Below are positions 18,694 through 26,601 of a stretch of 64,000 nt of DNA, in pieces. Location of the stretch: contig OX621253.1 in assembly GCA_951640165.1 (NCBI GenBank), positions 33,797,969 through 33,861,968 on the forward strand, written 5' to 3'. This stretch comes from Pseudoips prasinana (taxonomy: Eukaryota > Arthropoda > Insecta > Lepidoptera > Nolidae). Position numbers and translations under genes: made by a program. The notes below the pieces were generated by a model that was not told the origin of the DNA, did no database searches, and worked only from the letters and a program-made list of their open reading frames with translations. The first letter of the stretch is position 1, and the number at the start of each line of letters is the position of its first letter.

Positions 18694-20808
18694 ATGCCAA
18701 AACCTGCGCGGGATGCCCTCGGGCATTTTGTGAAAAAAGGCCCTTCTCAGGGCCAACCCAAAGGCCCTTCTCAGGGCCAACCCAAAGGCCCTTCTCAGGG
18801 CCAACCAAAAGGCCCTTCTCAGGGCCAACGCGACGCATCAGCGTCGAGTGAAGGCAGAGCCTTCTACGGCGGGAGTGTGGGCGACATGTCGGACTCCGAC
18901 ATAGAGTCCATAGCATCGGATGCGGGTTCGATGGTGGTCGATCCTCGATCACGATCGGCATCGCGGAAGCGGACCTTCCTCAAGGTCGTGTCCGATGGCT
19001 CCTCGGGCTCAGGCTCGGCGAAGGAGCCTAAAAAGAGGGTCAAGGCCAAAAAGGCGTTGACAGCAGGAGACACCCACGACGTGGGTTTGGCCGACGCCCA
19101 GCGCGAGCTGGACCTGGCCCGGCGGGAGCAGCTCCAGCAAGAGCTGGAGGAGCGGGTCGCGGCCAAGGAGGAGCGGGCGCGCGTCGCTCGTGCCAAGGCC
19201 GAGTACGGTGCGTCCCGCGTCCTGTACGCGGACCACTCTCTGGCCGAACTAGAGAAGATGGCCTTGGAGGACGAAGAGGCGATCGTGGAGGTCGCCGCCA
19301 AGTCCTCGCATTTGAAGGGGACTTTCCAGAAGTCCCTCAGATGCCGGGCCGCCAGCATGCGTTGCATCATCGCGGAGCTGGTGGCCCGCAAGGCCAGCGA
19401 CGAAACGCGGCAACTGCAGGCGAAAGTAGATCGCCTGCAGTCGGAGGTCAGTCAGCTACACCTGAAGCTGGCTGAAGCCACGGCCCAGCCATCCCAAGCC
19501 GAGCCGAGACCTGCGGCAGAGAGCCTCGCCCCCTCCTCCGGCCTTGAGGAAATTCTCCGCAAGGCTATGGGGGAGCAGAGGGCATTCGTGAGAGCCTGCC
19601 TAGCGGGCATCGAGGACCGGCTACTGCCGGAGAAACGCCTCCGACCGCCACTTGCGGCGGACAAAAGGCGAGTGGAGCCGGTGCCTAGCTCCTCGAGGGA
19701 GGACGCCCTTCTCCCTTCCACCACCCCAACCAACCAGCAGGGCTGGACGAAGGTGGTCGGTAAGGGGAAGGGCAAAGGCAAAAGGACGGCACCTGTCGTC
19801 CCTGCCGTCCCCGCCACCTCTACTCCCAGCCAGTCGTCTGCGACTAGCAAAGGAAAAGGGAAGGGGAAGGGGAAGAGCACCCCTCCAGCCCCAGCCGACT
19901 CCGCCACCACCCCTGCCGGTCAGTCGTCGACTGGCAAGGGAAAGGGGAAGGGTTCGCCCCCAGCCGGTGCCAAGAGGAACCTCGTTCCTCCCAAGACCGC
20001 GGCCGTCGTGGTGACGCTCACCGCAGAGGCCGCGGAGCGGGGTGAGACGTACGCGTCCATGCTGGTGCGGGCGCGTGCCACTGCCGATCCCACCAAACTG
20101 GGGATCGGCAAAGTCTCATGCCGCAAGACCCAGGCTGGGGCTCGAATTTTTGAGTTCCCTGGTGCGGAGGGCGGCAAAAACGCGGACCTCTTCGCAGCTA
20201 AGCTGAAAGAGGTCATCGCAGACTCGGCGAAGGTGGCGAGGCCGGTGAAGTCGGCGGCCATCGAGGTGACGGATCTGGACGACTCCGTCACCAAGGAGGA
20301 GGTGGTGGCAGCAATCGCAGCCATAGGGGGCTGCGAAGTCGCAGCGGTACAAGGCGGGGGCATCAGGCCCGGGCGCGGCGGCATGGGCACCATTCGCCTA
20401 GAGTGCCCAGTCGCCGCTGCCAAAGCCGTCCTTGAAAAGGGACGGCTAGCCGTCGGCTTCAGCTCGGGTGCGGTCCGGGCACTCGAGGACCAGCCACTGC
20501 GGTGCTACAAGTGCTTCGGCATTGGCCACACCCGAGCCCTCTGTCCGTCCACTGTCGACAGGACGGACAGTTGTTACCGCTGCGGCAAGGAGGGCCACAA
20601 ATCCGCCTCCTGCGTGGCCGCCGCGCCGCACTGCGCAGTTTGTGCCGCCAGTGGCCGCCCTGCGGGCCATATAATGAAGGGGAGGAATTGCAGTCCTCCC
20701 CTTAAGAAGGGCAAAGTTCAGGCGCCGACCCGGCCTGTAACTGCCACCGCCTTCCCAGTGGCTGGGACCTCGGCGGCTGTGGAGGAGGAGGGTGCGATGT
20801 CCAATTAA
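18694..20808 (+). CDS. ORF1 gag-like RNA-binding protein, A6 (704 aa)
   Basis: Structural protein of the retrotransposon, expected to bind element RNA in a ribonucleoprotein. Residues 15-46 are four KGPSQGQP repeats; 61-82 an acidic Ser/Asp stretch (DMSDSDIESIASD); 83-95 a basic SRSRSASRKR patch; about 127-168 and 232-262 heptad-like helices likely to form coiled coils; a central low-complexity GKGKGK/Pro linker; then a conserved domain, and three knuckles: CYKCFGIGHTRALC (604-617), CYRCGKEGHKSASC (627-640), and CAVC...HIMKGRNC (647-666). Start is the ATG of MPKPARDALGHF common to all copies. TAA overlaps the ORF2 ATG by TAATG. R1-clade ORF1 proteins usually carry three such knuckles, which supports the call. 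Confidence 0.9.
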   Translation: MPKPARDALGHFVKKGPSQGQPKGPSQGQPKGPSQGQPKGPSQGQRDASASSEGRAFYGGSVGDMSDSDIESIASDAGSMVVDPRSRSASRKRTFLKVVSDGSSGSGSAKEPKKRVKAKKALTAGDTHDVGLADAQRELDLARREQLQQELEERVAAKEERARVARAKAEYGASRVLYADHSLAELEKMALEDEEAIVEVAAKSSHLKGTFQKSLRCRAASMRCIIAELVARKASDETRQLQAKVDRLQSEVSQLHLKLAEATAQPSQAEPRPAAESLAPSSGLEEILRKAMGEQRAFVRACLAGIEDRLLPEKRLRPPLAADKRRVEPVPSSSREDALLPSTTPTNQQGWTKVVGKGKGKGKRTAPVVPAVPATSTPSQSSATSKGKGKGKGKSTPPAPADSATTPAGQSSTGKGKGKGSPPAGAKRNLVPPKTAAVVVTLTAEAAERGETYASMLVRARATADPTKLGIGKVSCRKTQAGARIFEFPGAEGGKNADLFAAKLKEVIADSAKVARPVKSAAIEVTDLDDSVTKEEVVAAIAAIGGCEVAAVQGGGIRPGRGGMGTIRLECPVAAAKAVLEKGRLAVGFSSGAVRALEDQPLRCYKCFGIGHTRALCPSTVDRTDSCYRCGKEGHKSASCVAAAPHCAVCAASGRPAGHIMKGRNCSPPLKKGKVQAPTRPVTATAFPVAGTSAAVEEEGAMSN
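18736..18831 (+). repeat. 24 bp coding repeat, 4 units
   Basis: Units of AAAGGCCCTTCTCAGGGCCA type. The inverted-repeat core GGCCCT/AGGGCC is unchanged in all units. Confidence 0.85.
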
Positions 20809-20835
20809 TGGGTAGAGTTGAGCATCGCATCCTCC
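20787..20835 (+). promoter_or_regulatory. Stop-start hairpin (A6)
   Basis: Left arm 20787-20804, loop 20805-20817 with TAATG, right arm 20818-20835. The loop-closing pairs are CAA/TTG here where A2 has CGA/TCG: a G-C pair became A-T on both arms. One C-A mismatch remains. Confidence 0.65.
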
Positions 20836-23800
20836 AGGCGAACACCAACCACTGCAGAGCGGCACAGGATTTGCTGATGCAGTCTGTGGCCGAGTGGTTG
20901 GTGGACGTGGCGGTGGTCGCCGAGCCGTACTCGGTACCTGGCCGTTGGCTGGGTGATCGAGACGGCTTGGTGGCGTTGGTGTCGCGGCCTGCCTCGGACT
21001 CCCCTCCCCTCTCGCTTTTAGAGAGGGGTCCGGGATACGTGGCCGCCGCGTGGGGAGAAATAGCCCTGGTCGGGGTCTATTTCTCCCCAAACCGCCCTCT
21101 AAGGGACTTCGAGAATTTTCTCGAGGTCCTTACGGCAGTCGTCGGGAGGGCGGCGCCACGCCAGGTAATGGTGTTAGGCGACCTGAACGCCAAGTCGGTG
21201 GCCTGGGGCAACCCAGCGGCGTCCTGCAACGTCCGGGGACGCGCCGTCGAATTTTGGTCGGCTTCGTGCGGCGTGTCCCTCCTGAACAGGGGGGATGTTC
21301 ACACGTGTGTGCGGCAACAGGGAGGGTCAGTGGTGGACGTGTCGTTCGCCACCCCTGTGCTAGCCACACGCGTCGTGAACTGGCGGGTGGAGATGGTGGA
21401 GACTCTGTCGGACCACCGATATGTGCGGTTCGACATCTCCACCCAGAGCCCGCGGGGGATGGCCCGCTCGGGCCAATCTCCCTTCCCGCGGTGGGCTCTC
21501 ACCCGCCTGGACCGGGAGGCAGCCCTGGAGGCAGCGTTCCTCGAGGACTGGCTCTCGCCCCCTGTGGAGGTGACGGACGTGGACGCCGCAGCGGTCCAGC
21601 TGCGGAGGTCCCTGACCGAGGTGTGCAATTCCAGCATGCCTCGGTCTCGCCGTCCGCCTCCCCGTCGCGCCGTTTATTGGTGGACGGGGGAGCTGGCGGC
21701 GCTCCGGGCCGCGTGCGTGGAGGCCAGGAGGGCCTACACGCGGAGTCGGCGGCGCACCAGCCGATGTCAGGCCGAGGAGGACCACCTCTACGCCTCTTAC
21801 GTAGAGGCAAAGACGGTCCTCAAGTCGGCAATGTGCGCCGCCGAGGACTCGGCAAAGGCCGAGATGCTGGAGGGCCTCGACAGGGATCCGTTTGGGAGAC
21901 CATACAAGCTGGCGCGGAGCCAGCTGCGTCCATATGGTCCCCCAATAACGGAGACCCTAGAGCCGGCGTTGCTGGATGGGGTGGTTCGGTCACTGTTTCC
22001 GCGCAGGACTGAATTCACCCCTCCAACGAAGAACCCCCCGCTGGGGGGGGTGGTGGCTTCGCCGGAGGAGGAGGTGCCTCCAGTGTCGGTGGAGGAACTT
22101 CGCGCGGGGGTTCTGCCCCTCCGCGCGAAGAAGACGGCCCCTGGACCGGACGGCGTCCCCGCACGGGTGGTGGCCATCGCGGCGTCCCTAATGGAGGAAA
22201 GGCTTCGGGACCTCTTCAGCGCGTGCTTGACGGCTGGGAGGTTCCCGAAGCTATGGAAAGAAGGCAAGCTATGCCTTCTCCGCAAGGAGGGACGCCCGGT
22301 GGACTCCCCCTCGGCATACCGGCCCATCGTTTTACTCGATGAGGTCGGTAAACTGTTCGAGGGGATCATCGCCACCCGGCTTAATAGTCAGCTGCGGGAG
22401 GTAGGGCCGGACCTGTCGGACGCCCAGTTCGGGTTCCGACAAGGGCGTTCGACGGTCGACGCGTTGGCCCTACTCAGGGGCCAAGTGCGGGAGGCGGTCG
22501 AGGCTGGGGACGGAGTGTTGGCGGTGTCGTTCGACATCGCCAACGCCTTCAACTCCGTGCCCCACTCGACCATATTGGAGGCACTCCGATACTACGGAGT
22601 GCCCCAATATCTGCGGGCGATCCTGGCCAGCTACCTGGAGGACCGAGAGGTCCTTATGGTGGACAAGGCGGCCAGGATTAGGCGCTATGGAGTGGAGTCC
22701 GGTGTTCCACAGGGTTCGGTGCTGGGGCCCCTCCTGTGGAACATCGGATTTGACTGGCTCCTGCGGGGCACCCTCCTCCAGGGCACGAGTGTCATCTGCT
22801 ACGCGGATGACACTCTCCTCGTTGCCCGGGGGAGGGATTTTAGGGAGGCGGCCTGTCTGGCCTCAGCTGGCGGATCCTTAGTGGCAGGTAGGATCCGCCA
22901 GCTTGGATTGGGGGTAGCGCTGAACAAGACCGAGGCCGTGTTCTTTCACGGGCCTCGGCAGCGCTGCCCACCTGACGCCCACATCGTGGTGGAGGGCGTC
23001 CGGATAGGGGTCGGGGCCCAGATGAAGTATCTGGGCCTCGTGCTGGACAGCAGGTGGCGCTTCGGCCCGCACTTCAGCGGGCTGTCGACGCGCCTGCTTA
23101 AAGCCGCGGACGCCCTCTCATGGCTCCTCCCGAACCTGGGCGGGCCCAAAGAACGATGCCGGCGCCTCTATGCCGGCATCCTCAAAAGTATGGCCCTATA
23201 CGGGGCACCCATCTGGGCGGACTCCCTCCACAGGAGGGAGAATGCAACCGCCATCCGCAGGCCCCAACGGGCCATCGCACAGCGGGTGGCGAGAGCGTAC
23301 CGCTCGGTGGGCTTCGCGGCGGCGTGCGCTCTGGCCGGCACCCCTCCATGGGAATTGGAGGCATGGGTGCTCGCCAGAGTGTACGACTGGGCGGCGCGGC
23401 GTAGGGCGCTGGGTGAGCGCCCCGCCACGCAAGAGCGGGAGGCCGTGCGGCGGGAGGTGAGGGACGCCATCGTCCTGCACTGGACACGGGACCTCGCCTC
23501 CGCCACCTTCGGACGCCGGACGCTGGACGCGCTCGGTCCAGTCCTGCGGGTCTGGCTCGAGCGCCCCCACGGTTTCCTCTCTTTCCGTCTGGTGCAGGTG
23601 TTGTCCGGGCATGGCTGCTTCGGAACGCACCTGCATCGGATCCAGAGGGAGGAGACCCCGGCGTGCCACGACTGTGGAGCCGCGGAGGACACGGCGCAGC
23701 ACACCCTCGAGGTGTGCCCAGCCTGGGCTGAGCTGCGCCGTGCCCTTACCCATGTAGTCGGGTTAGACCTCTCACTTCCCAGTGTGGTGAACTCCATGCT

Positions 23801-23978
23801 GGGGAGTGAGGAGGCTTGGGCGGCGGTTGCCTCCTTTTGCGAGAATGTCATGTCGCAAAAGGAGGCGGCGGAGCGCGCGCGGGAGGATGATCCTCTCGCG
23901 CCACCGCTCCGCAGGCGAAGGAGGGGTGGGAGAAGGCGGTTGTATGACCGTCGCCTCCCACCCTCAGGTGGTGATTAG
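20808..23978 (+). CDS. ORF2 endonuclease-reverse transcriptase, A6 (1056 aa)
   Basis: The enzyme of target-primed reverse transcription. N-terminal APE-type endonuclease: N12 (LQANTNHC), E39 (VVAEPY), D125 and N127 (GDLNAK), S201-D202-H203 (TLSDHRY). Reverse transcriptase: FRQGRSTVDA from 543, motif A SFDIANAF with D576, motif B GVPQGSVLGPLLWNI from 632, motif C YADD 665-668, then LNKTEAVFF and KYLGLVLD. C-terminal CCHC finger C953, C956, H965, C970 and an Arg-rich end. All catalytic residues are present. Length matches the other intact copies. The endonuclease should cleave telomeric TTAGG, as the flanks show. Start at the ATG inside TAATG; no other in-frame ATG gives a full endonuclease. 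Confidence 0.92.
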   Translation: MGRVEHRILQANTNHCRAAQDLLMQSVAEWLVDVAVVAEPYSVPGRWLGDRDGLVALVSRPASDSPPLSLLERGPGYVAAAWGEIALVGVYFSPNRPLRDFENFLEVLTAVVGRAAPRQVMVLGDLNAKSVAWGNPAASCNVRGRAVEFWSASCGVSLLNRGDVHTCVRQQGGSVVDVSFATPVLATRVVNWRVEMVETLSDHRYVRFDISTQSPRGMARSGQSPFPRWALTRLDREAALEAAFLEDWLSPPVEVTDVDAAAVQLRRSLTEVCNSSMPRSRRPPPRRAVYWWTGELAALRAACVEARRAYTRSRRRTSRCQAEEDHLYASYVEAKTVLKSAMCAAEDSAKAEMLEGLDRDPFGRPYKLARSQLRPYGPPITETLEPALLDGVVRSLFPRRTEFTPPTKNPPLGGVVASPEEEVPPVSVEELRAGVLPLRAKKTAPGPDGVPARVVAIAASLMEERLRDLFSACLTAGRFPKLWKEGKLCLLRKEGRPVDSPSAYRPIVLLDEVGKLFEGIIATRLNSQLREVGPDLSDAQFGFRQGRSTVDALALLRGQVREAVEAGDGVLAVSFDIANAFNSVPHSTILEALRYYGVPQYLRAILASYLEDREVLMVDKAARIRRYGVESGVPQGSVLGPLLWNIGFDWLLRGTLLQGTSVICYADDTLLVARGRDFREAACLASAGGSLVAGRIRQLGLGVALNKTEAVFFHGPRQRCPPDAHIVVEGVRIGVGAQMKYLGLVLDSRWRFGPHFSGLSTRLLKAADALSWLLPNLGGPKERCRRLYAGILKSMALYGAPIWADSLHRRENATAIRRPQRAIAQRVARAYRSVGFAAACALAGTPPWELEAWVLARVYDWAARRRALGERPATQEREAVRREVRDAIVLHWTRDLASATFGRRTLDALGPVLRVWLERPHGFLSFRLVQVLSGHGCFGTHLHRIQREETPACHDCGAAEDTAQHTLEVCPAWAELRRALTHVVGLDLSLPSVVNSMLGSEEAWAAVASFCENVMSQKEAAERAREDDPLAPPLRRRRRGGRRRLYDRRLPPSGGD

Positions 23979-24298
23979 CGGGCGACAGGCGCGGGGGCGC
24001 CTTCGTTCGCATTGCACAAATCGCCACCACCGTCGGGCGGGAACGGCTGAGCACTCACGGTCGTTTCCGGGCCCCTCCGCTAAGGGGGGCGTGCGGGCCC
24101 CGCTGTAAAGGCGGGCGGTCGTCGGTGGGGGACTGGACGTAAAGGCTGTGCCGGTTTCCCAGTCCTCCTCCAAATAGACGATGCGGGAGTGCCGCTGGGT
24201 TATTTTAGTGGGTATGCCGGAGTAGCCGGAGAGTCCCACATAACCCGTCCATCCCCCAATGGGCGGGTATGCGTAACGCATTTTTTCCCAGCGCAAAC
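23979..24298 (+). other. 3' UTR of A6 with terminal three-hairpin block
   Basis: First part: GGGAACGGC.../...GGTCGTTTCC type stem and a CCCCTCC-like stem. Terminal block: GTGGG/CCCAC (24209-24213 with 24235-24239) enclosing CCGG/CCGG; CCCGTCCAT/ATGGGCGGG (24244-24252 with 24259-24267); ATGCG-TAA-CGCAT (24269-24281). Likely the template entry signal for the element's RT. Confidence 0.75.
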
Positions 24299-24329
<31 letters not shown>

Positions 24330-24341
24330 TTAGGTTAGGTT
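24299..24341 (+). repeat. Poly(A) plus telomeric spacer
   Basis: 29 A residues, then GGTTAGGTTAGGTT. Confidence 0.85.
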
Positions 24342-24492
24342 GGGGAACCACCCCACAGTGCTTGCGTCCACGTCGCGTTCCCTGGAAACGTCCCAGTCCT
24401 GACCACCGTAACGGAGTGGCAGGCTGGGTACGGCTAAAGTGCACTGTGCATCGTAGCGATCTTATTGCCTGGAAGCTACGAACTTGTCGGAA
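24342..24492 (+). other. 5' UTR of A7
   Basis: As in A6, with GTTCCCT instead of GTTCCCC opposite the 5' terminus, which still allows a G-U pair. Confidence 0.65.
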
Positions 24493-26601
24493 ATGCCTAA
24501 ACCCGCGCGGGATGCCCTCGGGCATTTCATTAGAAAAGGCCCTTCTCAGGGCCAACCCAAAGGCCCTTCTCAGGGCCAACCCAAAGGCCCTTCTCAGGGC
24601 CAACCAAAAGGCCCTTCTCAGGGCCAACGCGACGCTTCCTTAGCGTCGGATGAAGGGAGGACCTTCTACGGAGGGAGAGTGGACTCATTGACGGACTCCG
24701 ACAATGAGTCCATTGCGTCGGATGTGATGGTGATCGAGGCTTCTCGGTCGCGATCGGCATCGGGAAAACGAAAGGCGTACCTCAGGCACGGCTCGGATGG
24801 ATCCTCGGCCTCGGGTTCCGAAAAGAACAAACCGAAGGCCAAAAAGTCGACGAAAGAGGCGGACACCCACAACGTGGGTTTGGCAGACGCTCAACGCCAG
24901 TTGAACCTGGCTCAGCGGGAGCAGCTCCAACAGGAGCTGGAGGAGAAGGTTGCGGCCAACGAGGAACGGGCGCGCGTCGCCCGTGCCAAATCCGGCTATG
25001 GTGCGTCCCGCGTCCTGTACGCGGACCACTCCTTAGCCGAATTAGAAAAGATGGCCTTGGAGGACGAGGAGGTGATCGTGGAGGTCGCCGCCAAGTCCTC
25101 GCATTTGAAGGGGACGTTCCAGAAGTCCCTCAAATGCCGGGCCGCCAGCATGCGTGGCATCGTCGCGGAGCTGGTGGACCGCAAGGCCAGCGACGAAACG
25201 CGGCAACTGCAGGCGAAGGTAGATCGCCTGCAGTCGGAGGTCAGCCAGCTGCACATGAAGCTGGCTGAAGCCACGGCCCGGCCATCCCAAGCCGAGCCCA
25301 GACCTGCGGCAGAAAGCCTTGCCTCCTCCTCCGGCCTTGAAGATGTCCTCCGCAGGGTCATGGCAGAGGAGAGGGCCTTCGTCAGATCCTGTCTGGCGGG
25401 TATAGAGGACCGGCTCTTGCCGGAGAAACGCCTCCGACCGCCACTTGCGGCGGACAAGAGGCGACAGGAGCCGGTGCCTACCTCCCAGACGGAGGACGCC
25501 CTTCTACCTTCGACCACCCCGACCAACCAGCAGGGCTGGACGAAGGTGATCGGTAAGGGGAAGGGCAAGGGCAAAAGGACGGCAGCTGTCGTCCCTGCCG
25601 TCCCCGCCACCACCACTCCCAGCCAGTCGCAATCGATTGGTAGGGGAAAAGGGAGGGGGAAGAGTACCCCCGCGGCCCCAGCCGCCTCCGCCACCACCCC
25701 TGCTGGTCAGTCGACTGGCAAGGGAAAGGGGAAAGGGAAGACTTCTTCCCCCCCAGCCGGTGCCAAGAGGAACCTAGTTCCTCCAAAGACCGCGGCCGTC
25801 GTGGTGACACTCACCGCGAAGGCCGCGGAGCGGGGTGAGACGTACGCGTCCATGTTGGTGCGGGCGCGTGCCACTGCCGATCCCACCAAACTGGGGATCG
25901 GCAAAGTCTCATGCCGCCGGACACAGGCTGGGGCTCGTATTTTCGAGTTCCCAGGTGCCGAGGGTGGTAAAAACGCGGACCTCTTCGCAGCGAAGCTGCA
26001 GGAGGCCATCGCGGACGTGGCGAAGGTGGCCAGGCCGGTGAAGTCGGCGGCCATCGAGGTGACGGACCTGGATGACTCCGTCACCAAGGAGGAGGTGGTG
26101 GCAGCAATCGTAGCCATAGGGGGCTGCGAAGTCGCAGCGGTACAGGGCGGGGGCATCAGGCCCGGGCGCGGCGGCATGGGCACCATTCGCCTAGAGTGCC
26201 CAGTCGCCGCTGCCAAAGCCGTCCTCGAAAAGGGACGGCTCGCCGTTGGCTTCAGCTCGGGTGCAGTCCGGGCCCTTGAAGACCAGCCGTTAAGGTGTTA
26301 TAAGTGCTTCGGCATCGGACACACCAGAGCTCTCTGTCCGTCCACAATAGACAGGACGGACAGCTGCTACCGCTGCGGCAAGGAGGGACACAAAGCCACC
26401 TCCTGCAATGCCACCACGCCGCACTGCACGGTCTGTGCCGCCAGTGGCCGCCCTGCGGGCCACATAATGAAGGGGAGGAACTGCAGTCCTCCCCTTAAGA
26501 AGGGGAAAGTACAGGCGCCGACCCGGCCTGTCGTTGCCACCGCCGTCCCAGTGGCTGGGACCTCAGCGGCTGTGGAGGAGGGGGGTGCGATGACCGACTA
26601 A
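24493..26601 (+). CDS. ORF1 gag-like RNA-binding protein, A7 (702 aa)
   Basis: Same domain order as A6, but the region after the repeats is one of the most divergent: DSLTDSDNESIASDVMVIEASRS and a shorter, Lys-rich stretch (EKNKPKAKKSTKEADTHNVG). Coiled-coil stretches, GKGKGK linker and the three knuckles (CYKCFGIGHTRALC, CYRCGKEGHKATSC, CTVC...HIMKGRNC) are intact. Start at ATG 24493 (MPKPARDALGHF). Ends ATGACCGACTAATG, overlapping ORF2. Confidence 0.9.
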   Translation: MPKPARDALGHFIRKGPSQGQPKGPSQGQPKGPSQGQPKGPSQGQRDASLASDEGRTFYGGRVDSLTDSDNESIASDVMVIEASRSRSASGKRKAYLRHGSDGSSASGSEKNKPKAKKSTKEADTHNVGLADAQRQLNLAQREQLQQELEEKVAANEERARVARAKSGYGASRVLYADHSLAELEKMALEDEEVIVEVAAKSSHLKGTFQKSLKCRAASMRGIVAELVDRKASDETRQLQAKVDRLQSEVSQLHMKLAEATARPSQAEPRPAAESLASSSGLEDVLRRVMAEERAFVRSCLAGIEDRLLPEKRLRPPLAADKRRQEPVPTSQTEDALLPSTTPTNQQGWTKVIGKGKGKGKRTAAVVPAVPATTTPSQSQSIGRGKGRGKSTPAAPAASATTPAGQSTGKGKGKGKTSSPPAGAKRNLVPPKTAAVVVTLTAKAAERGETYASMLVRARATADPTKLGIGKVSCRRTQAGARIFEFPGAEGGKNADLFAAKLQEAIADVAKVARPVKSAAIEVTDLDDSVTKEEVVAAIVAIGGCEVAAVQGGGIRPGRGGMGTIRLECPVAAAKAVLEKGRLAVGFSSGAVRALEDQPLRCYKCFGIGHTRALCPSTIDRTDSCYRCGKEGHKATSCNATTPHCTVCAASGRPAGHIMKGRNCSPPLKKGKVQAPTRPVVATAVPVAGTSAAVEEGGAMTD
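24535..24630 (+). repeat. 24 bp coding repeat, 4 units
   Basis: Four hairpin-forming units coding KGPSQGQ; first K codon follows an IRK instead of VKK context. Confidence 0.85.

Larger units (their letters stand above)
18537..24327 (+). mobile_element. A6: complete family A element, both ORFs open
   Basis: 5791 bp. 5' UTR 18537-18693, ORF1 18694-20808, ORF2 20808-23978, 3' UTR 23979-24298, poly(A) 24299-24327. Flanked on both sides by TTAGG units. No stop or frameshift is visible; a candidate for a competent copy and the reference for family A here. Confidence 0.9.
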
